A stretch of 6,017 nucleotides of DNA from Actinomycetota bacterium (GTDB taxonomy: Bacteria; Actinomycetota; Thermoleophilia; Solirubrobacterales; Solirubrobacteraceae), in the NCBI GenBank assembly GCA_005788585.1, contig SYBY01000205.1:1-6017 (forward strand), in the 5' to 3' direction. This document shows, piece after piece, positions 1 through 5,745 of this stretch. Position 1 is the stretch's first letter. Each line of letters begins with the position of its first letter. A program made the position numbers and the translations under genes. The notes beneath the pieces were generated by a model that did no database searches, was not told the origin of the DNA, and saw only the letters and a list, made by a program, of their open reading frames with translations.

Positions 1-102
1 ACCCTAATTAACACAACATGTGGTCCTTAAGGGTTCACACTTCTTTTAGCTTAAATACTGTATCTACTCAATTTACTATTTTTTAAAATTGCAAAAATAA
101 GG
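1..102. other. AT-rich segment foreign to the flanking pnp gene
   Basis: This stretch is strongly AT-rich with runs of T and A near 80-100, while everything downstream is roughly 70% GC. In the pnp reading frame it gives no PNPase-like residues and meets a stop (TAA at 52-54). PNPase-like sequence (Pro-Leu-Lys-Arg-Pro-Val-Ala-Gly) starts abruptly at about 103. No gene, tRNA or insertion-sequence end is recognisable in it. The most likely explanation is a chimeric contig or read end; a genuine insertion that breaks pnp is less likely. Confidence 0.75.
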
Positions 103-116
103 CCGCTCAAGCGGCC
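85..116 (-). terminator. Intrinsic-terminator-like palindrome at the AT/GC junction
   Basis: Bases 101-116 form a perfect 7-bp inverted repeat (GGCCGCT, CA, AGCGGCC). Read on the minus strand the stem is followed by TTATTTTTGC and further T-rich sequence, which is the classic layout of a rho-independent terminator. The right half of the palindrome also reads in frame as PNPase Pro-Leu-Lys-Arg-Pro, so the structure straddles two unrelated sequences. It was probably a real terminator in the AT-rich source; whether it acts here is doubtful. Confidence 0.45.
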
Positions 117-1008
117 GGTCGCGGGCATCGCGATGGGCCTCATCAAGGAGGGCGACGACTACGTCGTGCTCACCGACATCGCCGGCGTCGAGGATCACCT
201 CTGCGACATGGACTTCCAGGTCGCCGGTACGTCCGAGGGCATCACCGCCCTGCAGATGGACATCAAGATCACGGGTGTCACGTTCGACATCCTCCGCGAT
301 GCGCTCACGCAGGCCCTCGAGGCCCGCACGCACATCCTGGGTGAGATGGCCAAGGTCATCGACACCCCGCGCACCGAGCTCAAGCCGCACGCGCCGCGCA
401 TCATCCAGCTGAAGATCGACCCGTCGCAGATCGGCATGCTGATCGGCAAGGGCGGCGAGACGATCCGCGGCCTGCAGGAGGAGTTCGAGTCGCAGATCGA
501 CGTCAACGACGAGGGCAACGTGCTCGTCTACTCCTCCAACGGGGAGCTGGGCGACGCGCTGGCCGAGCGCATCACGACGATGATGAAGGAAGTCGAGGTC
601 GGCGACGACTTCCCGAACGCGAAGGTCGTCAAGACGACGACGTTCGGCGCCTTCATCGAGCTCGCGAAGGGCACCGACGGCCTGCTGCACATCTCCAACG
701 TGTCGCCGGGCAACCGCGTCGGCACCGTCGAAGAGGTGCTGAACAAGGGCGACGAGGTCCACGTCCGCGTGTTCGAGGTCGACCGCGAGCGTGGGCGCAT
801 CGGCCTGCGCCTCGCGACCGATCCGTCGGTCGCCGGCAAGACCGCCGAGGAGATCACCGCGGCGGCGGCAAGCGGCGGCAACGGCGGCGGCGGGCGTGAC
901 CGCGACCGCGGCGGCGACCGTGGCGGCCGTGGCGGCGGCGGCGACCGCGAGAGCCGCGGGTCGGGCCGGCCGCGCCACCGCGGTGGGCGGGACCCTGAGC
1001 GCTCCTAG
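103..1008 (+). CDS. pnp: Polynucleotide phosphorylase (PNPase), 3' part only
   Basis: This is the C-terminal ~300 residues of a protein normally about 700-750 residues long. PNPase is a trimeric cytoplasmic 3'-5' exoribonuclease that phosphorolyses RNA to nucleoside diphosphates. Counting from the internal Met codon at 133 (GIAMGLI motif, not a true start), the end of the second RNase PH domain carries DHLCDMDFQVAG at residues 21-32, with the metal-site aspartates D21 and D27. A KH domain follows (about 88-150, GKGG loop at 105-108), then an S1 domain (about 155-230). The last ~55 residues are a Gly/Arg/Asp-rich tail ending at the TAG at 1006-1008. The usual metal-site Lys of DFK is Gln (residue 29). 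The 5' portion is missing because the frame meets the AT-rich segment at about 103. The M16 peptidase gene begins inside its 3' end. Identity is certain; whether the gene is broken in the organism or only in the assembly is not. Confidence 0.96.
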   Translation, partial: PLKRPVAGIAMGLIKEGDDYVVLTDIAGVEDHLCDMDFQVAGTSEGITALQMDIKITGVTFDILRDALTQALEARTHILGEMAKVIDTPRTELKPHAPRIIQLKIDPSQIGMLIGKGGETIRGLQEEFESQIDVNDEGNVLVYSSNGELGDALAERITTMMKEVEVGDDFPNAKVVKTTTFGAFIELAKGTDGLLHISNVSPGNRVGTVEEVLNKGDEVHVRVFEVDRERGRIGLRLATDPSVAGKTAEEITAAAASGGNGGGGRDRDRGGDRGGRGGGGDRESRGSGRPRHRGGRDPERS

Positions 1009-2284
1009 CGTCACCACCCTGCCCTCGGGCGTCCGGGTCGTCACCGAGTCCATGGACTCGGTGCGATCCGTGGCGCTCGGGTTCTGGGTGGGCGTCGGTT
1101 CGGCCTCCGAGCAGCGCTCGGAGGCCGGGCTGTCGCATCTGCTCGAGCACATGCTGTTCCGCGGCACGCGCCGCTATGCGTCGCTCGAGATCGACCAGAT
1201 GTTCGACGCCATGGGCGCCGAGCTGAACGCCGGCACGGGCAAGGAGTCGACGTCCGTGTACTCGCGGATCGTGGACAACCACCTGCCGCGCGCGTTCGAC
1301 GTCATGCAGGAGATGGTCTTCACCCCGCGGCTGCTCGAGGAGGACCTCGCCAACGAGCGCGAGATCGTCTGCGAGGAGATCGCGATGTACGAGGACGATC
1401 CCCAGGACAAGATCTTCGACCTCCTCAGCGAGACCGTCTTCGGCGACCACCCGCTGGGCCGCCCGACGATCGGCCGCGAAGAGGTCATCTCCGCCGTCTC
1501 CGCCGACGGGCTGCGCACGTTCCACGACGCGCACTACGCGCCCGAGGACATCGTGATCGCGGCTGCCGGCTCGGTCGCGCACGACTCGCTCGTCCTCCTC
1601 GCCGAGGGGCTGAAGATCCCCACGCGCGAACGGACCCCCGCGACGGCGATGCCGGTCCTCGAGCCGGCAGCTCCGCGGAGCTCCTTCATCGTCAAGGAGA
1701 CCGAGCAGTTCCACCTGTGCCTCGGGGGCCGTGCGATCCCGCGCCACGACGAGCGCCGGCATGCGCTCCGGGTGCTGGACAACATCCTCGGCGGCTCGTC
1801 TTCGTCGCGGCTGTTCCCGGAGGTGCGCGAGAAACGCGGCCTGGCCTACAGCGTGTACTCGTTCACGAGCGTGTTCGCGTCGACCGGTCAGGTGGGCCTC
1901 TACGTGGGCACGCGGCCGGACAACGTCGACGCGGCGCTCGGCGTGGTCGGCGAGGAGCTGCGGAAGTTCATCGAGGACCCGGCGACCCCGTCGGAGCTCG
2001 AGCGCTCCAAGGAGAACGTGAAGGGCCGCATGGTCCTCGCGCTCGAGTCGACCGCCGCGCGCATGAACCGCCTCGGCGGGTCGCTGCTCGCCGGTCTGCC
2101 GCTGCTCACGATGGACGAGGCGATCGCGAAGGTCGAAGCCGTCACGATGGACGACGTCCGCGCGCTCGCCGCCGAGTTCTATGCGCCCGAGCGCCTGAGT
2201 GCCGCCGGCATCGGTCCCGACGAGGACATCTTCCGTCGCGGGATCGAGCATGTCGCGCCCGGGCTGGCCGCGGAGGCGGCGTGA
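983..2284 (+). CDS. M16 family zinc metallopeptidase (pitrilysin/processing-peptidase type)
   Basis: This is a predicted zinc endopeptidase of about 433 residues, the usual size of short bacterial M16 proteins such as those encoded next to pnp. Counting from GTG 983, the inverted zinc motif HLLEH lies at residues 52-56, and a third ligand glutamate is expected in the EREIVCEEIAMYEDDPQD block (E131/E132). The C-terminal half holds the conserved EKRGLAYSVYSF segment (about 283-294) and a late SKENVKGRMVLALES helix. Both halves of the M16 fold are therefore present and look active. The start is a judgement: homologous residues (TTLPSGVRVVTE) lie before the first usable ATG at 1052, so the GTG at 983 is preferred even though it has no clear ribosome binding site. 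It overlaps pnp by 26 bases, which suggests translational coupling. The frame stays open up to 791, but that extension is a shadow of the pnp tail. No signal peptide is seen. Confidence 0.93.
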   Translation: MGGTLSAPSVTTLPSGVRVVTESMDSVRSVALGFWVGVGSASEQRSEAGLSHLLEHMLFRGTRRYASLEIDQMFDAMGAELNAGTGKESTSVYSRIVDNHLPRAFDVMQEMVFTPRLLEEDLANEREIVCEEIAMYEDDPQDKIFDLLSETVFGDHPLGRPTIGREEVISAVSADGLRTFHDAHYAPEDIVIAAAGSVAHDSLVLLAEGLKIPTRERTPATAMPVLEPAAPRSSFIVKETEQFHLCLGGRAIPRHDERRHALRVLDNILGGSSSSRLFPEVREKRGLAYSVYSFTSVFASTGQVGLYVGTRPDNVDAALGVVGEELRKFIEDPATPSELERSKENVKGRMVLALESTAARMNRLGGSLLAGLPLLTMDEAIAKVEAVTMDDVRALAAEFYAPERLSAAGIGPDEDIFRRGIEHVAPGLAAEAA

Positions 2285-2286
2285 TG
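2272..2286 (+). promoter_or_regulatory. Ribosome binding site and coupled start of dapB
   Basis: GGAGG at 2272-2276 lies 7 bases before ATG 2284. The ATG shares its A with the TGA stop of the peptidase gene (TGATG). This favours ATG 2284 over the in-frame GTG at 2281 and indicates termination-reinitiation coupling. Confidence 0.7.
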
Positions 2287-2937
2287 CTGCGCGTCGCGGT
2301 GGCCGGCGCGGCCGGCCGGATGGGTCAGGCGGTCTGTGATGCGGTGACCGGCGCCCCGGACATGGAGCTCGTCGCGCAGGCCGACCCGGCGCTCGGCGTC
2401 GAGCTGGCCGAGGTCCTCGACGGTGTCGACGTCGTCGTCGAGTTCACTCGGCCCGACACGGCGCTGGACAACGTGCGTGCGTGCCTCGACGCGGGCGTGC
2501 ACGTCGTGGTCGGCACGAGCGGGTGGGACGTCGACGCCGTCCGCGGCATCGCGTCCTCGGCCAACGTGCTCTTCTGCCCGAACTTCGCGATCGGCGCCGT
2601 CCTCATGATGCGGTTCGCCGCCGAGGCGTCGAAGCACATGGCCAAGGCCGAGATCATCGAGCTGCACCACGACAAGAAGCTCGACAAGCCGTCGGGCACC
2701 GCCGCGCGCACCGCCGAGCTCATGGAGGGCGACCCGCCGATCCACTCGGTGCGCCTGCCCGGGATCGTCGCCAACCAGGAGGTCATCCTGGGCGACGTGG
2801 GGCAGACCCTGACGATCCGCCACGACTCGATCGACCGCACGTCGTTCATGCCGGGTGTGCTCGTGGCGGTGCGCAAGGTGGGCGGGCTGACCGAGTCCCC
2901 GGTGATCGGGCTCGAGCACGTGCTCTTCGACGACTGA
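2284..2937 (+). CDS. dapB: 4-hydroxy-tetrahydrodipicolinate reductase
   Basis: DapB uses NAD(P)H to reduce 4-hydroxy-tetrahydrodipicolinate to tetrahydrodipicolinate in the cytoplasmic diaminopimelate/lysine pathway. The N-terminus has the Rossmann dinucleotide loop VAGAAGRMG (residues 6-14), then EFTRPD and the GTSG loop at 77-80. The catalytic signature is HHDKKLDKPSGTA at residues 128-140: H128 and K132 match the acid/base His and Lys, and PSGT at 136-139 binds the substrate carboxylates. A NQEV segment and a C-terminal GLEHVLFDD end complete the fold. At 217 residues it is shorter than the usual 245-270; the missing length lies mainly between the nucleotide loop and the EFT strand and near the DAP-binding lobe, and no catalytic motif is lost. 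It is the third gene of the pnp cluster. The frame is open upstream to 1717, but only as a shadow of the peptidase gene. Confidence 0.95.
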   Translation: MLRVAVAGAAGRMGQAVCDAVTGAPDMELVAQADPALGVELAEVLDGVDVVVEFTRPDTALDNVRACLDAGVHVVVGTSGWDVDAVRGIASSANVLFCPNFAIGAVLMMRFAAEASKHMAKAEIIELHHDKKLDKPSGTAARTAELMEGDPPIHSVRLPGIVANQEVILGDVGQTLTIRHDSIDRTSFMPGVLVAVRKVGGLTESPVIGLEHVLFDD

Positions 2938-2960
2938 CGAGGCTCTTGGGGCGGCGGCCC

Positions 2961-2991
2961 TTGACCCTCACGTAGCGTGAGGCCGCACCAT
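2961..2991 (+). promoter_or_regulatory. MerR-type promoter and operator of the TipAL-like gene
   Basis: A TTGACC -35 box (2961-2966) is followed by a 19-bp spacer and a weak -10, CACCAT (2986-2991). Within this region lies a perfect inverted repeat, CCTCACG-TAG-CGTGAGG (2966-2982). A dyad inside an over-long 19-bp spacer is the hallmark of promoters activated by MerR-family proteins, and the half-site resembles the tipA promoter operator as I remember it. Autoregulation is therefore likely. Confidence 0.65.
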
Positions 2992-3757
2992 GCCTCCTGT
3001 GGACGAGTACACGGTCGGAACGGTCGCCCGGATCTCGGGCGTGTCGGTGCGGACACTGCACCACTACGACGAGATCGGGCTCCTCCCGGCCAGCGGCCGG
3101 ACGGAGAGCGGCTACCGCCTGTACGCGGACACGGACCTGGAGCGGCTGCGGCGCATCCTGTTCTACCGCGAGCTGGACTTCGGCCTCGACGAGATCGCCC
3201 AGATCCTCGAGGACCCGGAGGCCGGTGATGACGACCACCTGCGTCGTCAGCACCGGATGCTGCGCGAACGTCAGGTTCGCACCGCCGGCCTGCTCCATGC
3301 CCTGGAACAGGAAATGGAGGCACGACAGATGGGCATCAAGCTCACCCCCGAGGAGCAGTTCGAGATCTTCGGGACCGACAAGCTCGACGATCACCGGCAG
3401 GAGGCCGAGCAGCGGTGGGGCGACACCGACGCGTGGAAGCAGTCACAGCGCCGGACGGCCGCCTACGCCAAGGAGGACTGGGTGCAGATCAAGGCCGAGG
3501 CCGACGCGAACATCGCGGCGTTCGCGGCGGCGATCGAGGCCGGCGAGCCCGCGGGCGGTCCAGTCGCGCGGGCGCTCGCCGAGGACCACCGGCAGCACAT
3601 CAGCCGTTGGTTCTACGACTGCGGGTACGACATGCACCGCAACCTCGCCGCGATGTACATCAGCGACGCGCGGTTTACGAAGACCTGGGACGACATCGCG
3701 CAAGGGCTCGCGCAGTACGTCCACGACGCGATCCAGGCGAACGCGGGAAGCGCGTAG
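2990..3757 (+). CDS. MerR family transcriptional regulator, TipAL type (MerR HTH + TipAS ligand domain)
   Basis: The protein has 255 residues counted from ATG 2990. The N-terminus is a MerR winged helix-turn-helix (YTVGTVARISGVSVRTLHHY at residues 7-26, then the wing with GYRLY at 41-45). A coiled-coil dimerisation helix follows (about 80-115), and then a TipAS antibiotic-recognition domain (about 130-250) with WFYDCGYDMHRNLA and the YVHDAI end. In Streptomyces TipAL a Cys at the matching place (C211 here) binds thiopeptides covalently, so the ligand may be a thiopeptide or another multidrug-like molecule; that ligand assignment is inference. A GTG at 2999 is an alternative start that removes MPP, and it fits the promoter better because the -10 ends 7 bases before it, giving a leaderless message. 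The gene stands alone after dapB and converges on the aldolase gene. Its regulon beyond itself cannot be seen here. Confidence 0.93.
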   Translation: MPPVDEYTVGTVARISGVSVRTLHHYDEIGLLPASGRTESGYRLYADTDLERLRRILFYRELDFGLDEIAQILEDPEAGDDDHLRRQHRMLRERQVRTAGLLHALEQEMEARQMGIKLTPEEQFEIFGTDKLDDHRQEAEQRWGDTDAWKQSQRRTAAYAKEDWVQIKAEADANIAAFAAAIEAGEPAGGPVARALAEDHRQHISRWFYDCGYDMHRNLAAMYISDARFTKTWDDIAQGLAQYVHDAIQANAGSA

Positions 3758-3773
3758 CCACCCGCCCCGCGGT

Positions 3774-3817
3774 GAGCGGCAGATCCACGTTGCCCTGGCG
3801 ACGTCGATCTGCCGTTC
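3774..3817. terminator. Long hairpin between converging genes, probable bidirectional terminator
   Basis: CGGCAGATC (3777-3785) pairs perfectly with GATCTGCCG (3806-3814). After one C-C mismatch, ACGT (3787-3790) pairs with ACGT (3801-3804). A T-G wobble and a GC pair with CG then close on a four-base loop (3794-3797). Outer pairs extend the stem to about 3774 and 3817. There is no T-tract on either strand, as is common in high-GC actinobacteria. It lies between the stop of the regulator (3757) and the stop of the aldolase gene (3826), so it could serve both. Confidence 0.75.
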
Positions 3818-3825
3818 GGCGCGGG

Positions 3826-4848
3826 TCAGGCGGCCGCGATGCGCGACAGCGCCACCAGCGCGGTGTCGATCGCGTCGTCGTCGACGTCCAGGTGCGTCAC
3901 CGCGCGCACGGTCGTCGCGTTCAGCGGCGCCATGAGCACGCCGTGCTCACGCAGCTCGGCGCAGAACGCCGGCGGGTCGGCGACATCGAAGCGCACGATG
4001 TTCGTCTCCACGATCGACGGATCGATCGTGATGCCCGGCAGCTGCGCCAGGCCCTCGGCGAGCGTCGTCGCACGGGCGTGGTCGTCGGCCAGCCGGTCGA
4101 CGTGGCGATCGAGCGCGTGCAGCGCTCCCGCGGCGACGATGCCCGCCTGGCGCAGCGCGCCGCCGGTCATCTGCTTCAGGCGCCACGCCCGCCCGATGAA
4201 GTCCTTCGACCCGGCGAGGCACGCGCCCATCGGCGCGCCCAGGCCCTTGGAGAAGTCCAGCCACGCCGAGTCGAAGCCGCCGGCCCACCGGTCGGCCGGC
4301 ACGCCGGTCGCCACGACGGCGTTCAGCAGCCGCGCTCCGTCGAGATGGGTGCGCAGGTCGTGCTCGCGCGCGGCGGCCAGCACGTCGTCGATCCGCTCGA
4401 GGGGCCAGATGCGCCCGCCCGGCTCGTTCGCCGTCTGCTCGACGTTGACGAGCCGCGAGAGCGGGGCATAGCGGTTGGCCGGATCGTGGACGGCCGCACG
4501 CACGTCGTCACCGGTGAAGGTCCCGTCGGCGCTGTCGATCGGGCAGACCATGCCGGCCGAGTACGCCGCGGGCTGGCCGCCCTCGTAGAGGATCGGGTGC
4601 GCCGTGCGGTGCAGGATGGCCTCACTGCCTGGCCGGTCGAGGTGCAGCCGGAACGCGATCGCATTGCACATCGTGCCCGAGGGCAGGAAGACCGCGGCCT
4701 CCTGACCGAGCAGCTCTGCCACCCGCTCGCACAGCGCGTTGACCTGCGGGTCCTCGAAGCGCTGTTCGTCGCCGACCTCGGCTGCGGCCATCGCCGCCCG
4801 CATCTGCGGGGTCGGGCGCGTGGCGGTGTCGGAGCGCAGGTCGACCAT
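3826..4848 (-). CDS. Threonine aldolase family PLP enzyme (low-specificity L-threonine aldolase-like)
   Basis: This 340-residue fold-type I PLP enzyme resembles E. coli LtaE, which cleaves L-threonine or L-allo-threonine to glycine and acetaldehyde. It opens with VDLRSDTATRPT (residues 2-13). EDPQVNAL follows at 32-39, PSGTM (phosphate loop) at 56-60 and the ring-stacking His in TAHP at 84. HLDGAR (168-173) supplies the Asp for the pyridine nitrogen, and SKGLGAP contains the PLP lysine K201. MTGGALRQAG and VTHLDVD near the C-terminus complete the family pattern. Two substrate-site positions differ from LtaE: the Tyr of VYGDDP is Arg (R30), and the His of ENTHN is Ala (A140 in EQTAN). The exact substrate is therefore less certain than the fold and chemistry, and I withhold ltaE. 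The start ATG at 4846-4848 has no clear ribosome binding site. The gene is transcribed towards the TipAL-like gene and away from the small gene at 4890. Confidence 0.9.
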   Translation of the reverse strand: MVDLRSDTATRPTPQMRAAMAAAEVGDEQRFEDPQVNALCERVAELLGQEAAVFLPSGTMCNAIAFRLHLDRPGSEAILHRTAHPILYEGGQPAAYSAGMVCPIDSADGTFTGDDVRAAVHDPANRYAPLSRLVNVEQTANEPGGRIWPLERIDDVLAAAREHDLRTHLDGARLLNAVVATGVPADRWAGGFDSAWLDFSKGLGAPMGACLAGSKDFIGRAWRLKQMTGGALRQAGIVAAGALHALDRHVDRLADDHARATTLAEGLAQLPGITIDPSIVETNIVRFDVADPPAFCAELREHGVLMAPLNATTVRAVTHLDVDDDAIDTALVALSRIAAA

Positions 4849-4856
4849 GGTCAGGC

Positions 4857-4886
4857 AAAGTAGAGGATCGCCGCCCCGTCGGTCCC
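4857..4886 (-). promoter_or_regulatory. Possible promoter of the aldolase gene
   Basis: On the minus strand GGGACC (complement of 4881-4886), an 18-bp spacer and TACTTT (complement of 4857-4862) lie 8 bases before the ATG. The -10 fits the TAnnnT pattern and no Shine-Dalgarno is present, so a very short leader or leaderless message is plausible. The -35 matches only three of six positions. The gap to the divergent gene is only 41 bases, so any promoters must overlap. Confidence 0.35.
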
Positions 4887-4889
4887 CGT

Positions 4890-5249
4890 ATGCCAGAGCC
4901 CGTCTCCATCGCCGTCACCGATCACGCCGCCGAGCGCTTCCGTCAGCGGGTGCCTGCACGCACCGGGGACCTCGACGCGAAGACCGAGATCACCAGCCGG
5001 GTCAGCCACGCGTGGCAGGCCGGCCGGGTCTCCACCGCGCCGCCGGACGGGGGTGACGCGTCTCGCGGTTCCCTGTACCTCGCCGACCTCATCGACCGCG
5101 ACGTGCTGTTCGTCTGTCGCCACGACCGCCCGCGCGGGGAGCTGGTCGTCATCACGCTGTGGGAGCGCGCGCGGATCGGGTCGCCGCGTGTGGGGCGGGA
5201 GTTCACCGATGCGCTACGCGAACGCCGCGGTCGCGGTACGGTGGACTGA
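4890..5249 (+). CDS. Small conserved-looking protein, DUF4258-like (function unknown)
   Basis: This 119-residue soluble protein has no signal peptide or membrane segment. The pattern resembles DUF4258 and related small alpha/beta proteins: TDHAAERFRQRV near the N-terminus (residues 10-21), a helix with SHAWQAGRV, and two C-terminal strands, GSLYLADLIDRDVLFVCRH and GELVVITLWE. The HA-x-x-RF-x-x-R start and the ViTlw end are the features I rely on. Some relatives have a RelE/BrnT-like RNase-toxin shape, but no catalytic residues can be assigned here and no antitoxin gene is next to it, so I do not call it a toxin. ATG 4890 has no good ribosome binding site. It is divergent from the aldolase gene and lies 16 bases upstream of the UspA-like gene, with which it probably shares a transcript. 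Confidence 0.75.
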   Translation: MPEPVSIAVTDHAAERFRQRVPARTGDLDAKTEITSRVSHAWQAGRVSTAPPDGGDASRGSLYLADLIDRDVLFVCRHDRPRGELVVITLWERARIGSPRVGREFTDALRERRGRGTVD

Positions 5250-5253
5250 CCGG

Positions 5254-5260
5254 AAGGAGG
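5254..5260 (+). promoter_or_regulatory. Strong ribosome binding site of the UspA-like gene
   Basis: AAGGAGG lies 5 bases before ATG 5266. It is the only near-perfect Shine-Dalgarno in the window. It fixes the start of this gene well inside a longer open frame that begins at 5053. Confidence 0.85.
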
Positions 5261-5265
5261 ACATC

Positions 5266-5697
5266 ATGTCTTGGTCCGAAAGCGTCCTCGTGGTCGCCAA
5301 CCGGACGGCCGACACCGACGAGCTCTACGACGCGGTCCTCGCGCGCGCCGCCCGCAGCCCGATCCACGTCACCCTCCTGGTGCCAGGCGCCTGGGAGGTG
5401 GGGGACCCGCCGGGGTCCCAGCAGGCCAGCCGGCGCCGCCTGCGCTCGGCTACGGCGCGGCTACGCGACTCCGGTGTCGCGGTTCAGGGCGTCCTCGGCG
5501 ACGGCGACCCGATCGCGGCTGTCCAGTCGGTGTGGGACCCCGACCGCTTCGACGAGGTCATCGTCTGCACTTTGCCGGCCACGGTGTCGAAGTGGTTGCG
5601 GATCGATCTGCCGCACCGGGTGGAGCGGCTCACGGGCGCACCCGTGACGCATGTGACCGCAGAGGCGTCCCACGCCTTCGATCACGCGTCCGTTTGA
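5266..5697 (+). CDS. UspA-like small protein (universal-stress-protein fold)
   Basis: The protein has 143 residues. The pattern is a single Usp-type alpha/beta domain: a first strand SVLVVANRTA (6-15), helix DELYDAVLARAA, second strand HVTLLVP (34-40), a long Arg-rich helix (about 52-68), strand VAVQGVLGDGDPIAAV (71-86), strand DEVIVCTLP (96-104), and a final helix and strand ending GAPVTHV (124-130). The usual ATP-binding G-x-x-G-x9-G-S/T run after the fourth strand is absent; LPATVSKWLRIDLP stands there instead, so it would belong to the group that does not bind ATP in the standard way. Its function is unknown; stress or redox signalling is only a family-level guess. It is probably co-transcribed with the DUF4258-like gene, whose stop is 16 bases upstream. 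The open frame upstream of 5266 is a shadow of that gene. Confidence 0.8.
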   Translation: MSWSESVLVVANRTADTDELYDAVLARAARSPIHVTLLVPGAWEVGDPPGSQQASRRRLRSATARLRDSGVAVQGVLGDGDPIAAVQSVWDPDRFDEVIVCTLPATVSKWLRIDLPHRVERLTGAPVTHVTAEASHAFDHASV

Positions 5698-5745
5698 CCC
5701 TTGCGCGCGTCCGCCGGGCTCGCTTGACTGCAACGGACCCCCGAC

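Noticed and set aside
133..135. ATG at 133 as the true start of pnp
   Set aside because: It is the internal Met of the conserved GIAMGLI motif in the second RNase PH domain, and PNPase-like residues continue upstream to about 103.
866..985. GGC/CGG-rich repeated DNA suggesting a tandem repeat or a CRISPR-like array
   Set aside because: The repetition comes from codons of the Gly/Arg/Asp-rich PNPase tail. Units are irregular and there are no spacers.
76..1167. Minus-strand open frame spanning the AT-rich segment and pnp, which would give the junction a coding explanation
   Set aside because: Its composition is low-complexity Ala/Val/Asp/Arg and it is antisense to PNPase. The AT-rich part adds only a few codons before a chance stop.
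854..2251. Long minus-strand open frame of 465 codons opposite the M16 peptidase
   Set aside because: It lies antisense to an unmistakable M16 gene. Its translation is Arg/Asp/Val/His/Leu-rich without domain motifs, typical of GC-rich shadow frames.
3415..4863. Plus-strand open frame of 482 codons across the regulator end and the aldolase gene
   Set aside because: It crosses two well-supported genes and a terminator hairpin and has no recognisable motif; it is a high-GC shadow.
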